19,944 bases of DNA from JBBQER01 sp052148155 (lineage in GTDB: Bacteria > Actinomycetota > Acidimicrobiia > IMCC26256 > PALSA-610). This document shows positions 14,025-19,944 of this stretch, one piece after another. Location of the stretch: the NCBI GenBank assembly GCA_052148155.1, contig JBKQIY010000088.1, positions 1 to 19,944 on the forward strand, given 5' to 3'. The position numbers were made by a program, and so were the translations under genes. The notes under the pieces were generated by a model. That model saw only the letters and a program-made list of their open reading frames with translations. It was not told the DNA's origin and ran no database searches. Each line of letters begins with the position of its first letter. Within the stretch, counting starts at the first letter, position 1.

Positions 14025-16031
14025 TTAGGCAGTGACAGGTACCGACGGTGCCGATGCCGGTCCGGTGCCGCGATGGTTGGTCGCGGTGACGGTGCACGTG
14101 TAGCGCGTGTTTGCGGTGAGTCCCGCGACCGTCAGCGGGCCGAGGTCGCCGGTCTTGGTCCTTTTCACACCGTGGTTCGAAGGGGCACAGGTCGCGCTGT
14201 AGTCGGTGATCGGCGCTCCGTTGTTGGCCGGTGCGGTGAACGTGATCTTGAGGGAGCCTGCACCGACGTTCACGGCCTCGACGGCGGTTGGTGCGTCGGG
14301 TGCGCCGATGGTGACGGCGTTGGAGAACGGCGAGGACGGTCCGAAACCTGCGACGTTGCCGGCCGTGACTTTGAATCGGTAGGTCTTTGCGAGCGAGAGG
14401 CCCGAGATGACTGCACTGGTCGCATGTGCGGCGACGGTCCGCGTGGGAAGCGCGGAGGATCTGAGGTAGGGCGTCACGTGATATTCGGTGATCGCCGAAC
14501 CGCCATTGCACGCCGGTGCCTGCCAATGCACCACGGCCTGCACCTGCTTTGGCGCGGCCGAGACCGTCTTCGGCGCGCACGGCGCGGTCACGGCTACGCC
14601 GATTTCAACTGCCCGGACGCGGGAGTTGAACGAGTCGGCGATGTACAAGGTGCCGTCGCGGTCGACGGTGATGCCGCCCGGGAGGTTGAGCTGGGCGTCT
14701 GTGGCGACGACGTTATCGCCGTTGTAGCTGCTCGTTCCGTCGCCGGCGACGGTGTAGATGTCGCCGACGGTCCAGCTGCAGGGCCCGGCGCAGCCGGCAA
14801 GCGGATAGCCGGGATTGGACGTCGACAGCGCGACGACGCGCACGCGTGAGTTGTCGGTGTCGGCGATGAGTGGGTTGCCGTGCAGGTCGACGGCCACGTC
14901 CTGGGGAGCGTTGACCTCGACGTCGGGGGCGGGGACCCCGTCTGGGGTGTAGCTGGGGACGCCGTCTCCGGCGATCGTGTAGATGTCGCCGACCGTCCAG
15001 CTTGCGATCGGATAGCCGGGATTTGTTGTCGACACCGCGACTACCCGCACGCGATCGTTGCTGGTGTCGGCGATCGAGACGTTGCCGGTGCTGTCGATCG
15101 CGACGCCGGCCGGGGCGTCGAGCTCAGCGCCTGTGGCCGGGATGCCGTCGCCGTTGTAGCCGGCGGTGCCGTCGCCGGCGATGGTGTAGATGTAGCCGAG
15201 AGTCCATGTGCACGGTCCGACGCAGCCGGCAAGCGGATAGCCGGGATTCGACGTGGAGACTGCCACCACCCGCACACGCGAGTTGCCGGTGTCAGCGATG
15301 AGCGGATTGCCGTGGTTGTCGATCGTGATGCGCTCGGGGTCAAACAACTGCGCGTCGGTGGAGTAAATGCCGTCGCCGTTGTAGTGGACGTTTCCTGGAC
15401 CGTTGCCGGCGATCGTGTAGATGTCGCCGACCGTCCACCTCGCGAGCGGATAGCCCGGGTTCGACGTCGAAACGGCCACGACCCGTATCCGCTCGTTTCC
15501 CGCGTCGGCGATGAGGGGGTTGCCGAAGGCGTCGACGGCAACGTCGGTTGGACCATTGAGTTCGGCGCTGGTCGCGGGGATACCGTCGCCGTTGTAGCCG
15601 GTGCCGTCGCCGGCGATGATGTAGATGTCACCGACCGTCCACGTGCACGGTCCGGTGCAGCCTGCCAGCGGATAGCCGGGATTCGAAGGCGAGACCGCGA
15701 CGACGCGCACACGGTTGTTGGCGGTGTCGGCGATGAGCGTGTTGCCGTGCGCGTCGACCGCGACGCCCTGGGGCTGATCGACGGTGGCGGTGGCGGCCGG
15801 GATGCCGTCGCCGTTCTCGCCGGGCGTTCCGGTCCCGGCGATCGTGGAAATGTCACCTGGTGCGGCTGCTGCTGGTTGTGCACCGGTGGCAATCACGGCC
15901 GGTGCAACCAACGCGACGACTGCGACGAGCGCGACCATTCGCCCGAGATCGAGGCGCGGACGCCGCTCCCGGTGTGCGCTGGCCCTGTGACCGTCGAGAC
16001 ACGAGAGCGGATGCAAGGTGTGGCCCCCCAC
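14025..16031 (-). CDS. secreted NHL-repeat protein with two fibronectin type III domains
   Basis: The 668-residue product has a basic n-region (RERRPRLDLGR), a hydrophobic core starting MVALVAVVALVAPAV and an Ala-rich cleavage zone ending near residue 57, so it should be secreted. Six NHL repeats fill residues 57-478; each reads roughly IYTIAGDG, YNGDGIPAT, LxxPxxVAVDxxGN, LIADTxNxRVRVVAVSTSNPGYP. Together they would close a six-bladed beta-propeller. Two fibronectin III domains follow (about 482-572 and 575-668), the last with Cys in SATCAPSN and YTCTVTATN. Such proteins usually bind partners or glycans outside the cell; no enzyme motif is seen. The start is uncertain: GTG 16031 is the longest option, ATG at residue 32 lies right before the signal core, and TTG 16016 follows an AAGGTGG stretch. 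The neighbouring divergent gene encodes the same fibronectin lineage. Confidence 0.88.
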   Translation of the reverse strand: MGGHTLHPLSCLDGHRASAHRERRPRLDLGRMVALVAVVALVAPAVIATGAQPAAAAPGDISTIAGTGTPGENGDGIPAATATVDQPQGVAVDAHGNTLIADTANNRVRVVAVSPSNPGYPLAGCTGPCTWTVGDIYIIAGDGTGYNGDGIPATSAELNGPTDVAVDAFGNPLIADAGNERIRVVAVSTSNPGYPLARWTVGDIYTIAGNGPGNVHYNGDGIYSTDAQLFDPERITIDNHGNPLIADTGNSRVRVVAVSTSNPGYPLAGCVGPCTWTLGYIYTIAGDGTAGYNGDGIPATGAELDAPAGVAIDSTGNVSIADTSNDRVRVVAVSTTNPGYPIASWTVGDIYTIAGDGVPSYTPDGVPAPDVEVNAPQDVAVDLHGNPLIADTDNSRVRVVALSTSNPGYPLAGCAGPCSWTVGDIYTVAGDGTSSYNGDNVVATDAQLNLPGGITVDRDGTLYIADSFNSRVRAVEIGVAVTAPCAPKTVSAAPKQVQAVVHWQAPACNGGSAITEYHVTPYLRSSALPTRTVAAHATSAVISGLSLAKTYRFKVTAGNVAGFGPSSPFSNAVTIGAPDAPTAVEAVNVGAGSLKITFTAPANNGAPITDYSATCAPSNHGVKRTKTGDLGPLTVAGLTANTRYTCTVTATNHRGTGPASAPSVPVTA
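14600..15865 (-). repeat. six tandem NHL-encoding repeats
   Basis: The DNA repeats in units of about 200-230 bp, each with a near-identical block that codes for SNPGYPLAG, WTVGDIYTIAGDG and YNGDGIPAT. Units 1, 3 and 5 carry an additional AGCxGPC(T/S)W segment with two cysteines, while units 2 and 4 have a shorter ARW or ASW there. The sixth unit ends without the connector. Confidence 0.8.
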
Positions 16032-16034
16032 CTT

Positions 16035-16059
16035 CTAGCGATTCCGGACGTCACGCTAG
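16035..16059 (-). promoter_or_regulatory. possible promoter and inverted repeat of the NHL/FN3 gene
   Basis: CTAGCG (16035-16040) and CGCTAG (16054-16059) are exact inverse complements 13 bases apart. On the minus strand the distal arm overlaps TAGCGT (16053-16058), a TANNNT -10 candidate, with TTCGCG about 16 bases further upstream as a weak -35 candidate. The repeat could be an operator over the promoter. Confidence 0.35.
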
Positions 16060-16655
16060 TACCGGTCGTATCGCCGCGAAAGCCCCGGTACGGCACGTAT
16101 CTCGTCGACGTCTCCGACGGTCTGCGTCGAGCGTGCGCTCACTGCCGCGATGCGGTCCGCGTTCTCGAACTAGACGACGAACCACAAGTCACGTCCCGTG
16201 CGCGGCCGTCCGAACGTCACCCGCGACGCGGTGGTCGTGTCGCCGGAAAGCGGTGAGGTGTGGGGGGAACACGCGTACAGAAGAGGCCTGTGTGATGTGT
16301 CGGGCGGTTGTCCACGGATGGTGCGGGTGGGTCGCGAACGCACAATTGATCGTGTCGTCCGTAACGACGAGCCGGTCGTTGACGCCATCGGTACGGGCGC
16401 GTCGACTTTCTGGTTGCTCGCCCGATCGCCTTCTGGCAGGGTGGTTGCAGACGAACAATTGGGACAAGAGGCATGTCAGTCCGCTCCTGGCGCCCGCGCA
16501 TCTTCCTGCCGGCGCCGCGCTCATTCCGACAGACCGTCGGATGCCAGCCGCGCCGGGTCGCGGCGCTCGACTCACGTCTGATGGCGTCGTCTGCCACGAC
16601 GAGGGAGCAGGGAACGTTCTTTTCGGAACCGCGAGGCAACCGAGCTGGCCCGACA
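16060..16655. other. divergent spacer between two secreted-protein genes
   Basis: About 600 bases separate the starts of the NHL/FN3 gene and the FN3 gene. Several frames stay open on both strands but none resembles a family. An imperfect inverted repeat lies near 16360-16382 (AACGAC, six bases, GTCGTT). The spacer probably carries regulatory DNA; I see no RNA gene. Confidence 0.45.
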
Positions 16656-17642
16656 ATGGGGATCAGGATCGGCAAGTCGAGTTCCCGATCGCAGCCCCGG
16701 CGCCGCAAGACCTGGCTGTGCGTCATCGCGGTCGTCGCCAGTTCGTTGGGTGGCGCGCCGGCAGCGGCGGCAACTCCGACGGTACCGGCAGCGCCGACGA
16801 TCACGTCGGTGAAGGCCATCGGGTTGAACAGCGTGACCGTCGCGTTCGCCAAGCCCGCCGACGGCGGCGCGCGGATCGCGAGTTACCGGGCCACGTGCAC
16901 GTCGACTAACCGGGGCGTGCGGGGCGCACACGACGCAGCCCGCTCGCCCATCCGTGTGCCGGGCCTGACCGAGAACAAGACCTACGTCTGCACCGTCGCG
17001 GCCAGCAACGACGTCGGTGCCGGCCGGGCGTCAGCGCGATCGTCTCCGGTGGTTGTCCGTCCGACTCCACCCTCGGCACCCACGGTGATGTCGGTCAAGG
17101 CGATCGGGTCACGCGCCATCACTGTCGCGTTCACCAAACCCGCCGACGACGGTGGCGCGCCGATCATGAACTACCGAGCCACGTGCACTTCGACCGCCGG
17201 TGGGGTCGACCGCTCCCGCGTGGCGGCGCAGTCGCCGATCAATGTGGCCGACCTGACCGCCGACGAGATGTATCGGTGCACCGTCGCCGCCGGCAATCGG
17301 GTCGGTCTGGGTCGCGCATCAGCGCGCTCCTCCCCCGTTCTGGCGCACCCGACCGCGCCCGGGATGCCGACAATCACGTCCGTGAAGGCCATCGGGTTAC
17401 GCAGCATCATGGTCGCGTTCACCAAACCGGTCGATGACGGTGGGACACCGATCAGGCACTACGTCGTCGAGTGCACCTCGACCAACGGTGGGGCTCCACG
17501 CTCGGGTCATGCATCCGCCTCCCCGATCCGAGTCTCAGATCTGACCTCGAAAAAGACGTACCGGTGCACGGTCGCCGCCAACAACGACGTCCGGCTCGGC
17601 CCGAGCTCCCCACCTTCGAAACCCGTCGTCGCACGGTTTTGA
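16656..17642 (+). CDS. secreted protein with three fibronectin type III domains
   Basis: From ATG 16656 the product has 328 residues: a basic start (RSQPRRRKTW), a hydrophobic core (LCVIAVVASSLGG) and an APAAAA cleavage zone near residue 39, then three fibronectin III domains of about 95 residues each. Each domain runs xxPTITSVKAIGxxSxxVAFxKPxDxGG, then YRATCTST, then a LTxxKTYxCTVAAxNDVG segment. Every domain has the same two cysteines (CTST and YxCTV), which could form a disulfide. No other domain is present, so a cell-surface or extracellular binding role is likely. The long upstream extension of the frame (to 16473) is not signal-like and was left out; no strong ribosome binding site is visible at 16656. 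It is divergent from the NHL/FN3 gene and shares its fibronectin type. Confidence 0.82.
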   Translation: MGIRIGKSSSRSQPRRRKTWLCVIAVVASSLGGAPAAAATPTVPAAPTITSVKAIGLNSVTVAFAKPADGGARIASYRATCTSTNRGVRGAHDAARSPIRVPGLTENKTYVCTVAASNDVGAGRASARSSPVVVRPTPPSAPTVMSVKAIGSRAITVAFTKPADDGGAPIMNYRATCTSTAGGVDRSRVAAQSPINVADLTADEMYRCTVAAGNRVGLGRASARSSPVLAHPTAPGMPTITSVKAIGLRSIMVAFTKPVDDGGTPIRHYVVECTSTNGGAPRSGHASASPIRVSDLTSKKTYRCTVAANNDVRLGPSSPPSKPVVARF

Positions 17643-17687
17643 CGGGCTACAAGACAACGCGTTTTCTTCGCAGGCAGCCTGCTCGTC

Positions 17688-17704
17688 GGCCCGGCGATCG
17701 GGCC
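17688..17704 (+). terminator. hairpin after the FN3 gene
   Basis: GGCCCG, a five-base loop (GCGAT) and CGGGCC form a 6-bp GC stem about 45 bases after the FN3 stop codon. A smaller stem (GCAGG, CAG, CCTGC) sits at 17670-17682. Either may contribute to termination; no T-run follows. Confidence 0.4.
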
Positions 17705-17767
17705 CGGGTCGGTGCGGTTTGGTCAGGACGAGCAGCGCCCCCGCACTGGGCCGGCTTCGGCGCACTA

Positions 17768-17785
17768 TCCGAGACGAGTCTCGGA
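17768..17785. promoter_or_regulatory. 18-bp palindromic operator candidate before the split VOC gene
   Basis: TCCGAGAC, two bases (GA) and GTCTCGGA are exact inverse complements. The palindrome ends a few bases before the GGAGGG ribosome binding site of the VOC gene, the place expected for a dimeric repressor site. Confidence 0.6.
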
Positions 17786-17800
17786 CGACGGAGGGACACG

Positions 17801-17871
17801 ATGAGGTTCGACCACGTTGGAATTCCCACAGTCAACTCGTTCGACGGTGAGATTTCGCTATCGCACCTGAG
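17801..17871 (+). pseudogene. VOC/glyoxalase-family gene, 5' fragment
   Basis: ATG 17801 follows a good GGAGGG ribosome binding site and encodes MRFDHVGIPTVNSFDGEISL and then SHL, the start of a small VOC-family protein in which DHVGIPT is the first beta-strand with a metal-ligand histidine. After SHL at about 17869 the similarity stops and the frame runs to a chance stop at 17906-17908. The expected continuation appears 773 bases later in the fragment at 18645-18904. The gene therefore looks interrupted rather than truncated at one end. Confidence 0.7.
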
Positions 17872-18061
17872 TCGCTCTTTGATGGGGGTGTCACGCCGTT
17901 GGCGATGAAGACCAGCCCGTGGGGCGTGTCGGCCGCGAACAAGCGAACCACGGCGGGACTCGAACCCTGACGGAGGCCCGTGTCGTCACTCGATCCCTGC
18001 CGAAACGCCCGTCGTACTTGCGCCCAACTGTGCGCCTCGAGGGCTCGCTCAGCACCAAAGC

Positions 18062-18568
18062 TCAGGGCAGCACTCGCGTCAGCCAAACCAGCTCGCGCCC
18101 GTCGTCTTCCGTCGTGACATGATCGCGTTCGAACCCAAGCTTCTCGAGGACGCGGAACGACGGTGTGTTCCAACCGCCTACCGTTGACCAGAGCCGCGTC
18201 CGCCCAGTCGCGCTCGCAGCGACGAGCACTGCACGGGCCGCTTCAGTCGCATAGCCGCATCCGTGTGCACGTTGGAACAGCTCGTACGCGATCTCAGGCT
18301 CGTCGACCGACGACCGCCCGACGATCAGTCCGCAATATCCTATGAAGTCGCCCTCAACGCGGCGGCAGATGGGAAGCAACGCGATCCCAGTCTGTGCTGT
18401 CGCAGCGAGCTGGGTCGCCATGCGCTCTCGGATGTTCGCCACGCTTGGCACGCCGTTACCCCGTTCCGTTACGAGCGCTCGGTATTCGTTGACGTCAGGC
18501 TCGGCCCAAGGCCGCAGCCGCAGCCGCTTCGTGCTGAGGTGGAACGCCATCGGCTGATAGTCCGGCAC
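18062..18568 (-). CDS. GNAT-family N-acetyltransferase (RimJ/RimL-like)
   Basis: The 168-residue protein has the layout of RimJ/RimL-type acetyltransferases: STKRLRLRPWAEPDVNEYRA at the N-terminus, a central IGYCGLIVG strand, EIAYELFQRAHGCGYATEAA with the acetyl-CoA pyrophosphate loop (QRAHGCGYA), and NTPSFRVLEKLGF near the end. Such enzymes move an acetyl group from acetyl-CoA to an amine on a protein, antibiotic or metabolite; the acceptor is unknown. GTG 18568 is taken as start because TAGGGT lies six bases upstream; ATG 18550 would also keep the whole domain. It lies in the segment that splits the VOC gene and is the only intact gene there, which makes it the likely cargo. It is transcribed opposite to the interrupted gene. 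Confidence 0.9.
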   Translation of the reverse strand: MPDYQPMAFHLSTKRLRLRPWAEPDVNEYRALVTERGNGVPSVANIRERMATQLAATAQTGIALLPICRRVEGDFIGYCGLIVGRSSVDEPEIAYELFQRAHGCGYATEAARAVLVAASATGRTRLWSTVGGWNTPSFRVLEKLGFERDHVTTEDDGRELVWLTRVLP

Positions 18569-18574
18569 GGCGCA

Positions 18575-18580
18575 ACCCTA
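18575..18580 (-). promoter_or_regulatory. -10 box for leaderless start of the GNAT gene
   Basis: On the minus strand TAGGGT is followed by six bases (TGCGCC) and the GTG at 18568. It is inside the inserted segment, so the GNAT gene would be expressed independently of the surrounding DNA. Confidence 0.6.
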
Positions 18581-18644
18581 AGCAACGCCGCCCTCGCGAC
18601 CACTGCCTGCCGCGGAACAGGGTGCCCGTCGCCGGAACCCTGAG

Positions 18645-18904
18645 CGAAGATGGCGGTCAGCAACCTTTTGAACAACCCGTTCGGAATCCAGTGGCAGCGG
18701 GATGACGCCCCCGACCCCGATTTGGTCAAGACCGTGCCGCACGTCGCGTTCGAGATCGACGATCTGCTCGAGGCATTTGAGGGTCATCGCGTGATCATCG
18801 AGCTGAACCGTCCGAGCCGTGGAGTGACGGTCGCGTTCGTCGAGGTGAACGGCGCGCCGGTCGAACTGTTGCAGGCCGATCATGCGAGCCGGCCCGACCT
18901 GTGA
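18645..18904 (+). pseudogene. VOC/glyoxalase-family gene, 3' fragment
   Basis: The frame reads AKMAVSNLLNNPFGIQW, then DLVKTVPHVAFEIDDLLEAF and VTVAFVEVNGAPVELLQADH, ending at TGA 18902-18904. This is the remainder of a small VOC protein of about 105-115 residues whose first 23 residues lie at 17801-17869. TVPHVAFEIDD supplies the central strand with a histidine and APVELLQ the terminal strand with the glutamate ligand. Position 18650 offers an ATG, so a shortened protein of 84 residues could be made, but it would lack the first strand of the fold and no ribosome binding site is clear. Together with the 5' fragment it indicates a split, probably inactive gene. Confidence 0.72.
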
Positions 18905-19195
18905 CGGCTGACGCGACCCGACCAGCCAGTCGGGCGCGCCGCCGAGTGCCGTCTGCGGTGCGGGGTCGGTACACCGTCCAGCAAGGACCGAACCGCCGAT
19001 GCTTGTCTGGCCGCCGCCAGCGTCTTGGCCGAATGTTCGGCGATGGATGCGTCGTCGAGGTCGGCGGCGGATGCTGGTGGACCAGCGAACACCAGACAAG
19101 GTGCTTCGGAGGTTGATTCGGATGACGCATCAGCGTTCCCGCGGCCCGGTCCGCGTGTGACGACGGCGGCGCCGTCCAACCCGGATCGCACATCC
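18905..19195. other. spacer between the split VOC gene and the intact VOC gene
   Basis: No gene is supported in these 291 bases. A 9-bp inverted repeat (CTTGTCTGG at 19002-19010 and CCAGACAAG at 19092-19100) encloses about 80 bases. A minus-strand frame inside it reads CLVFAGPPASAADLDD in a coding-like way but has no family match or start that I can support. Confidence 0.45.
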
Positions 19196-19621
19196 TTATG
19201 CGTCCGGATCGGACGCATCGCGCCAGAAGAACTCGAGCTGGATGTTGTCTGGATCACGGAACGTCAGGATCGCATTGCGGGTATAGGACGGTTCCTTCAC
19301 ACCGGAGTGTTCGATCCCGAGTTCATCGAGCCGAGCCGCCCATTCGTGGAGGTCCTCGCGGCGAGCGACAAGGAACTCCAGATGATCGAGGCCGGTACGA
19401 AATTCGCTGAACGGTTCGCCAGGGTTTGTGTCGTGGCCGACGAGGCACAGCACCAGCCTGCTGTTCGGCTCGACGAGGCAGACGTACGTCGGGCGACCGT
19501 CCGCCGGGTCGAAGTCATACAGCTTCTCCATGCCCAACAACTCGCAGTACCACTCAGCAGCGCGAACGGGGTCCCGAACGGTGAGGTTGATCTCGACACG
19601 ACCGGTGACCGAGGGCATCAC
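19196..19621 (-). CDS. VOC-family protein (glyoxalase/bleomycin-resistance/dioxygenase fold)
   Basis: The 141-residue protein has the two beta-alpha-beta-beta-beta modules of the VOC fold. Module one runs from VEINLTVRDPVRAAEWYCEL through GRPTYVCLVEP to RLVLCLVG; module two from GLDHLEFLVARREDLHEWAA to LTFRDPDNIQLEFFW. Likely metal or active-site ligands are His in GLDHLEF and Glu in IQLEFF. The first-strand ligand, usually His, is Glu here (VEINL). The family includes glyoxalase I, extradiol dioxygenases and antibiotic-binding proteins, so function stays open. Either GTG 19621 or ATG 19618 can be the start; a degenerate CAGACT box lies six bases before the ATG, and no ribosome binding site is seen. 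The gene is intact, unlike the split VOC gene nearby, and belongs to a different VOC subgroup. Confidence 0.9.
   Translation of the reverse strand: MMPSVTGRVEINLTVRDPVRAAEWYCELLGMEKLYDFDPADGRPTYVCLVEPNSRLVLCLVGHDTNPGEPFSEFRTGLDHLEFLVARREDLHEWAARLDELGIEHSGVKEPSYTRNAILTFRDPDNIQLEFFWRDASDPDA
19198..19218 (-). terminator. 9-bp stem hairpin overlapping the VOC stop codon
   Basis: ATGCGTCCG, a three-base loop and CGGACGCAT are exact inverse complements. On the minus strand the stem covers the last codons (DASDPDA) and ends within the TAA stop. It probably ends or protects the VOC transcript; no T-run follows. Confidence 0.5.
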
Positions 19622-19944
19622 GCGAGTCTGCCAGCTGCGCCACGCTCACCGCCGGTGCCTGCACCGTTCGGCACTCGCGACGCGAAGCCCGATCGAGCAA
19701 CCTGCGCGTGTGGCTGCTGTCAACAACACCGGCGATCGGGACCACGTTGGGCCGGCACCCGCGCTTCGTGATGCCGGCATCGAACACGCCGACGCGGCGC
19801 GCACACACCGACACGTCGTCCGAGCCGCCGGTCGGTCACCCGCCATCGACGCGGCGCAGTCGTTCGTTCATCACCACAACGGCGGGCGTGTACGCGGATT
19901 AGTGGTCGTGCCGGTACCGCCAAGTCGGTCGCGTTCATTGAACG
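19622..19944. other. right-end region without a clear gene
   Basis: These 323 bases hold only short or arginine-rich frames on both strands. None has a family pattern, a good start or a ribosome binding site. A gene entering from the right edge cannot be excluded. Confidence 0.45.

Larger units (their letters stand above)
17872..18644. mobile_element. 773-bp insert carrying a GNAT gene, flanked by CCTGAG
   Basis: The segment lies between the two halves of a VOC gene. CCTGAG is present at 17866-17871 on the left edge and at 18639-18644 on the right edge, as a short target duplication would be. It carries one complete gene, a minus-strand GNAT acetyltransferase with its own -10 box, and about 190 bases beyond that gene's stop. 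No transposase or terminal inverted repeat was found. Collapsing one CCTGAG copy leaves the two VOC halves out of frame by one base, so either a base change followed or the true junction differs by a few bases. The insertion mechanism is unknown. Confidence 0.55.

Noticed and set aside
14880..16256. Plus-strand open frame of 458 codons
   Set aside because: It is the antisense shadow of the NHL-repeat gene; its repeats mirror the propeller repeats and it has no family resemblance or ribosome binding site.
19600..19655. tRNA D-arm-like sequence on the minus strand (TGGCGCAGCTGGCAGACTCGC region)
   Set aside because: The following would-be anticodon loop lacks T33, no T-arm or acceptor pairing could be completed, and the bases form the start region of the intact VOC gene.
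1..19944. CRISPR array, rRNA genes or complete tRNA genes
   Set aside because: No regularly spaced short direct repeats, rRNA segments or complete cloverleaf could be found on either strand.

Overview
The window is high-GC DNA, very probably from an actinobacterium. The pointers are an F420-type luciferase-like oxidoreductase, a group II truncated haemoglobin, GC-rich third codon positions, GTG starts, and several genes whose start codon lies 6-7 bases after a TANNNT -10 box with no room for a leader. A pair of secreted NHL/fibronectin-type proteins would suit an Acidimicrobiia-like lineage, but that placement is inference.

Layout. Bases 1-662 (minus) hold the N-terminal part of an LLM-class oxidoreductase. 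After about 0.8 kb without a convincing gene comes a tightly packed plus-strand operon (1477-6403): an FGGY carbohydrate kinase, a sphingosine-1-phosphate-lyase-like PLP enzyme, a stand-alone UBP-type zinc finger, a small two-helix membrane protein and a berberine-bridge-type FAD oxidoreductase. The zinc-finger gene overlaps the lyase gene by 4 bases and the membrane-protein gene overlaps the zinc-finger gene by 1 base. A leaderless truncated haemoglobin (6714-7079) and a short-chain dehydrogenase (7411-8376) follow.

Bases 8377-10060 are gene-poor: hairpins, a 30-bp palindrome, one small minus-strand gene of unknown function and a decayed HxlR-type regulator. Next come a leaderless ASCH-like gene, a Tat-exported DyP-type peroxidase and, convergent with it and sharing stop-codon bases, a Tat-type exported amidohydrolase. 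Further on, a secreted NHL-repeat plus fibronectin III protein (minus) and a secreted three-domain fibronectin III protein (plus) diverge from a 0.6-kb spacer.

The right end holds the clearest sign of rearrangement. A small VOC/glyoxalase-family gene with a good ribosome binding site and an 18-bp palindrome upstream is split after about 23 codons by a 773-bp segment, flanked by CCTGAG direct repeats, that carries a complete leaderless GNAT acetyltransferase gene. A second, intact VOC gene lies beyond it, and the last 320 bases show no clear gene.

How the genes may work together is inference. The FGGY operon looks like a phosphorylate-then-cleave catabolic unit with an added flavin oxidation step. 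The peroxidase, amidohydrolase and fibronectin/NHL proteins are a block of exported functions that need not be one pathway.
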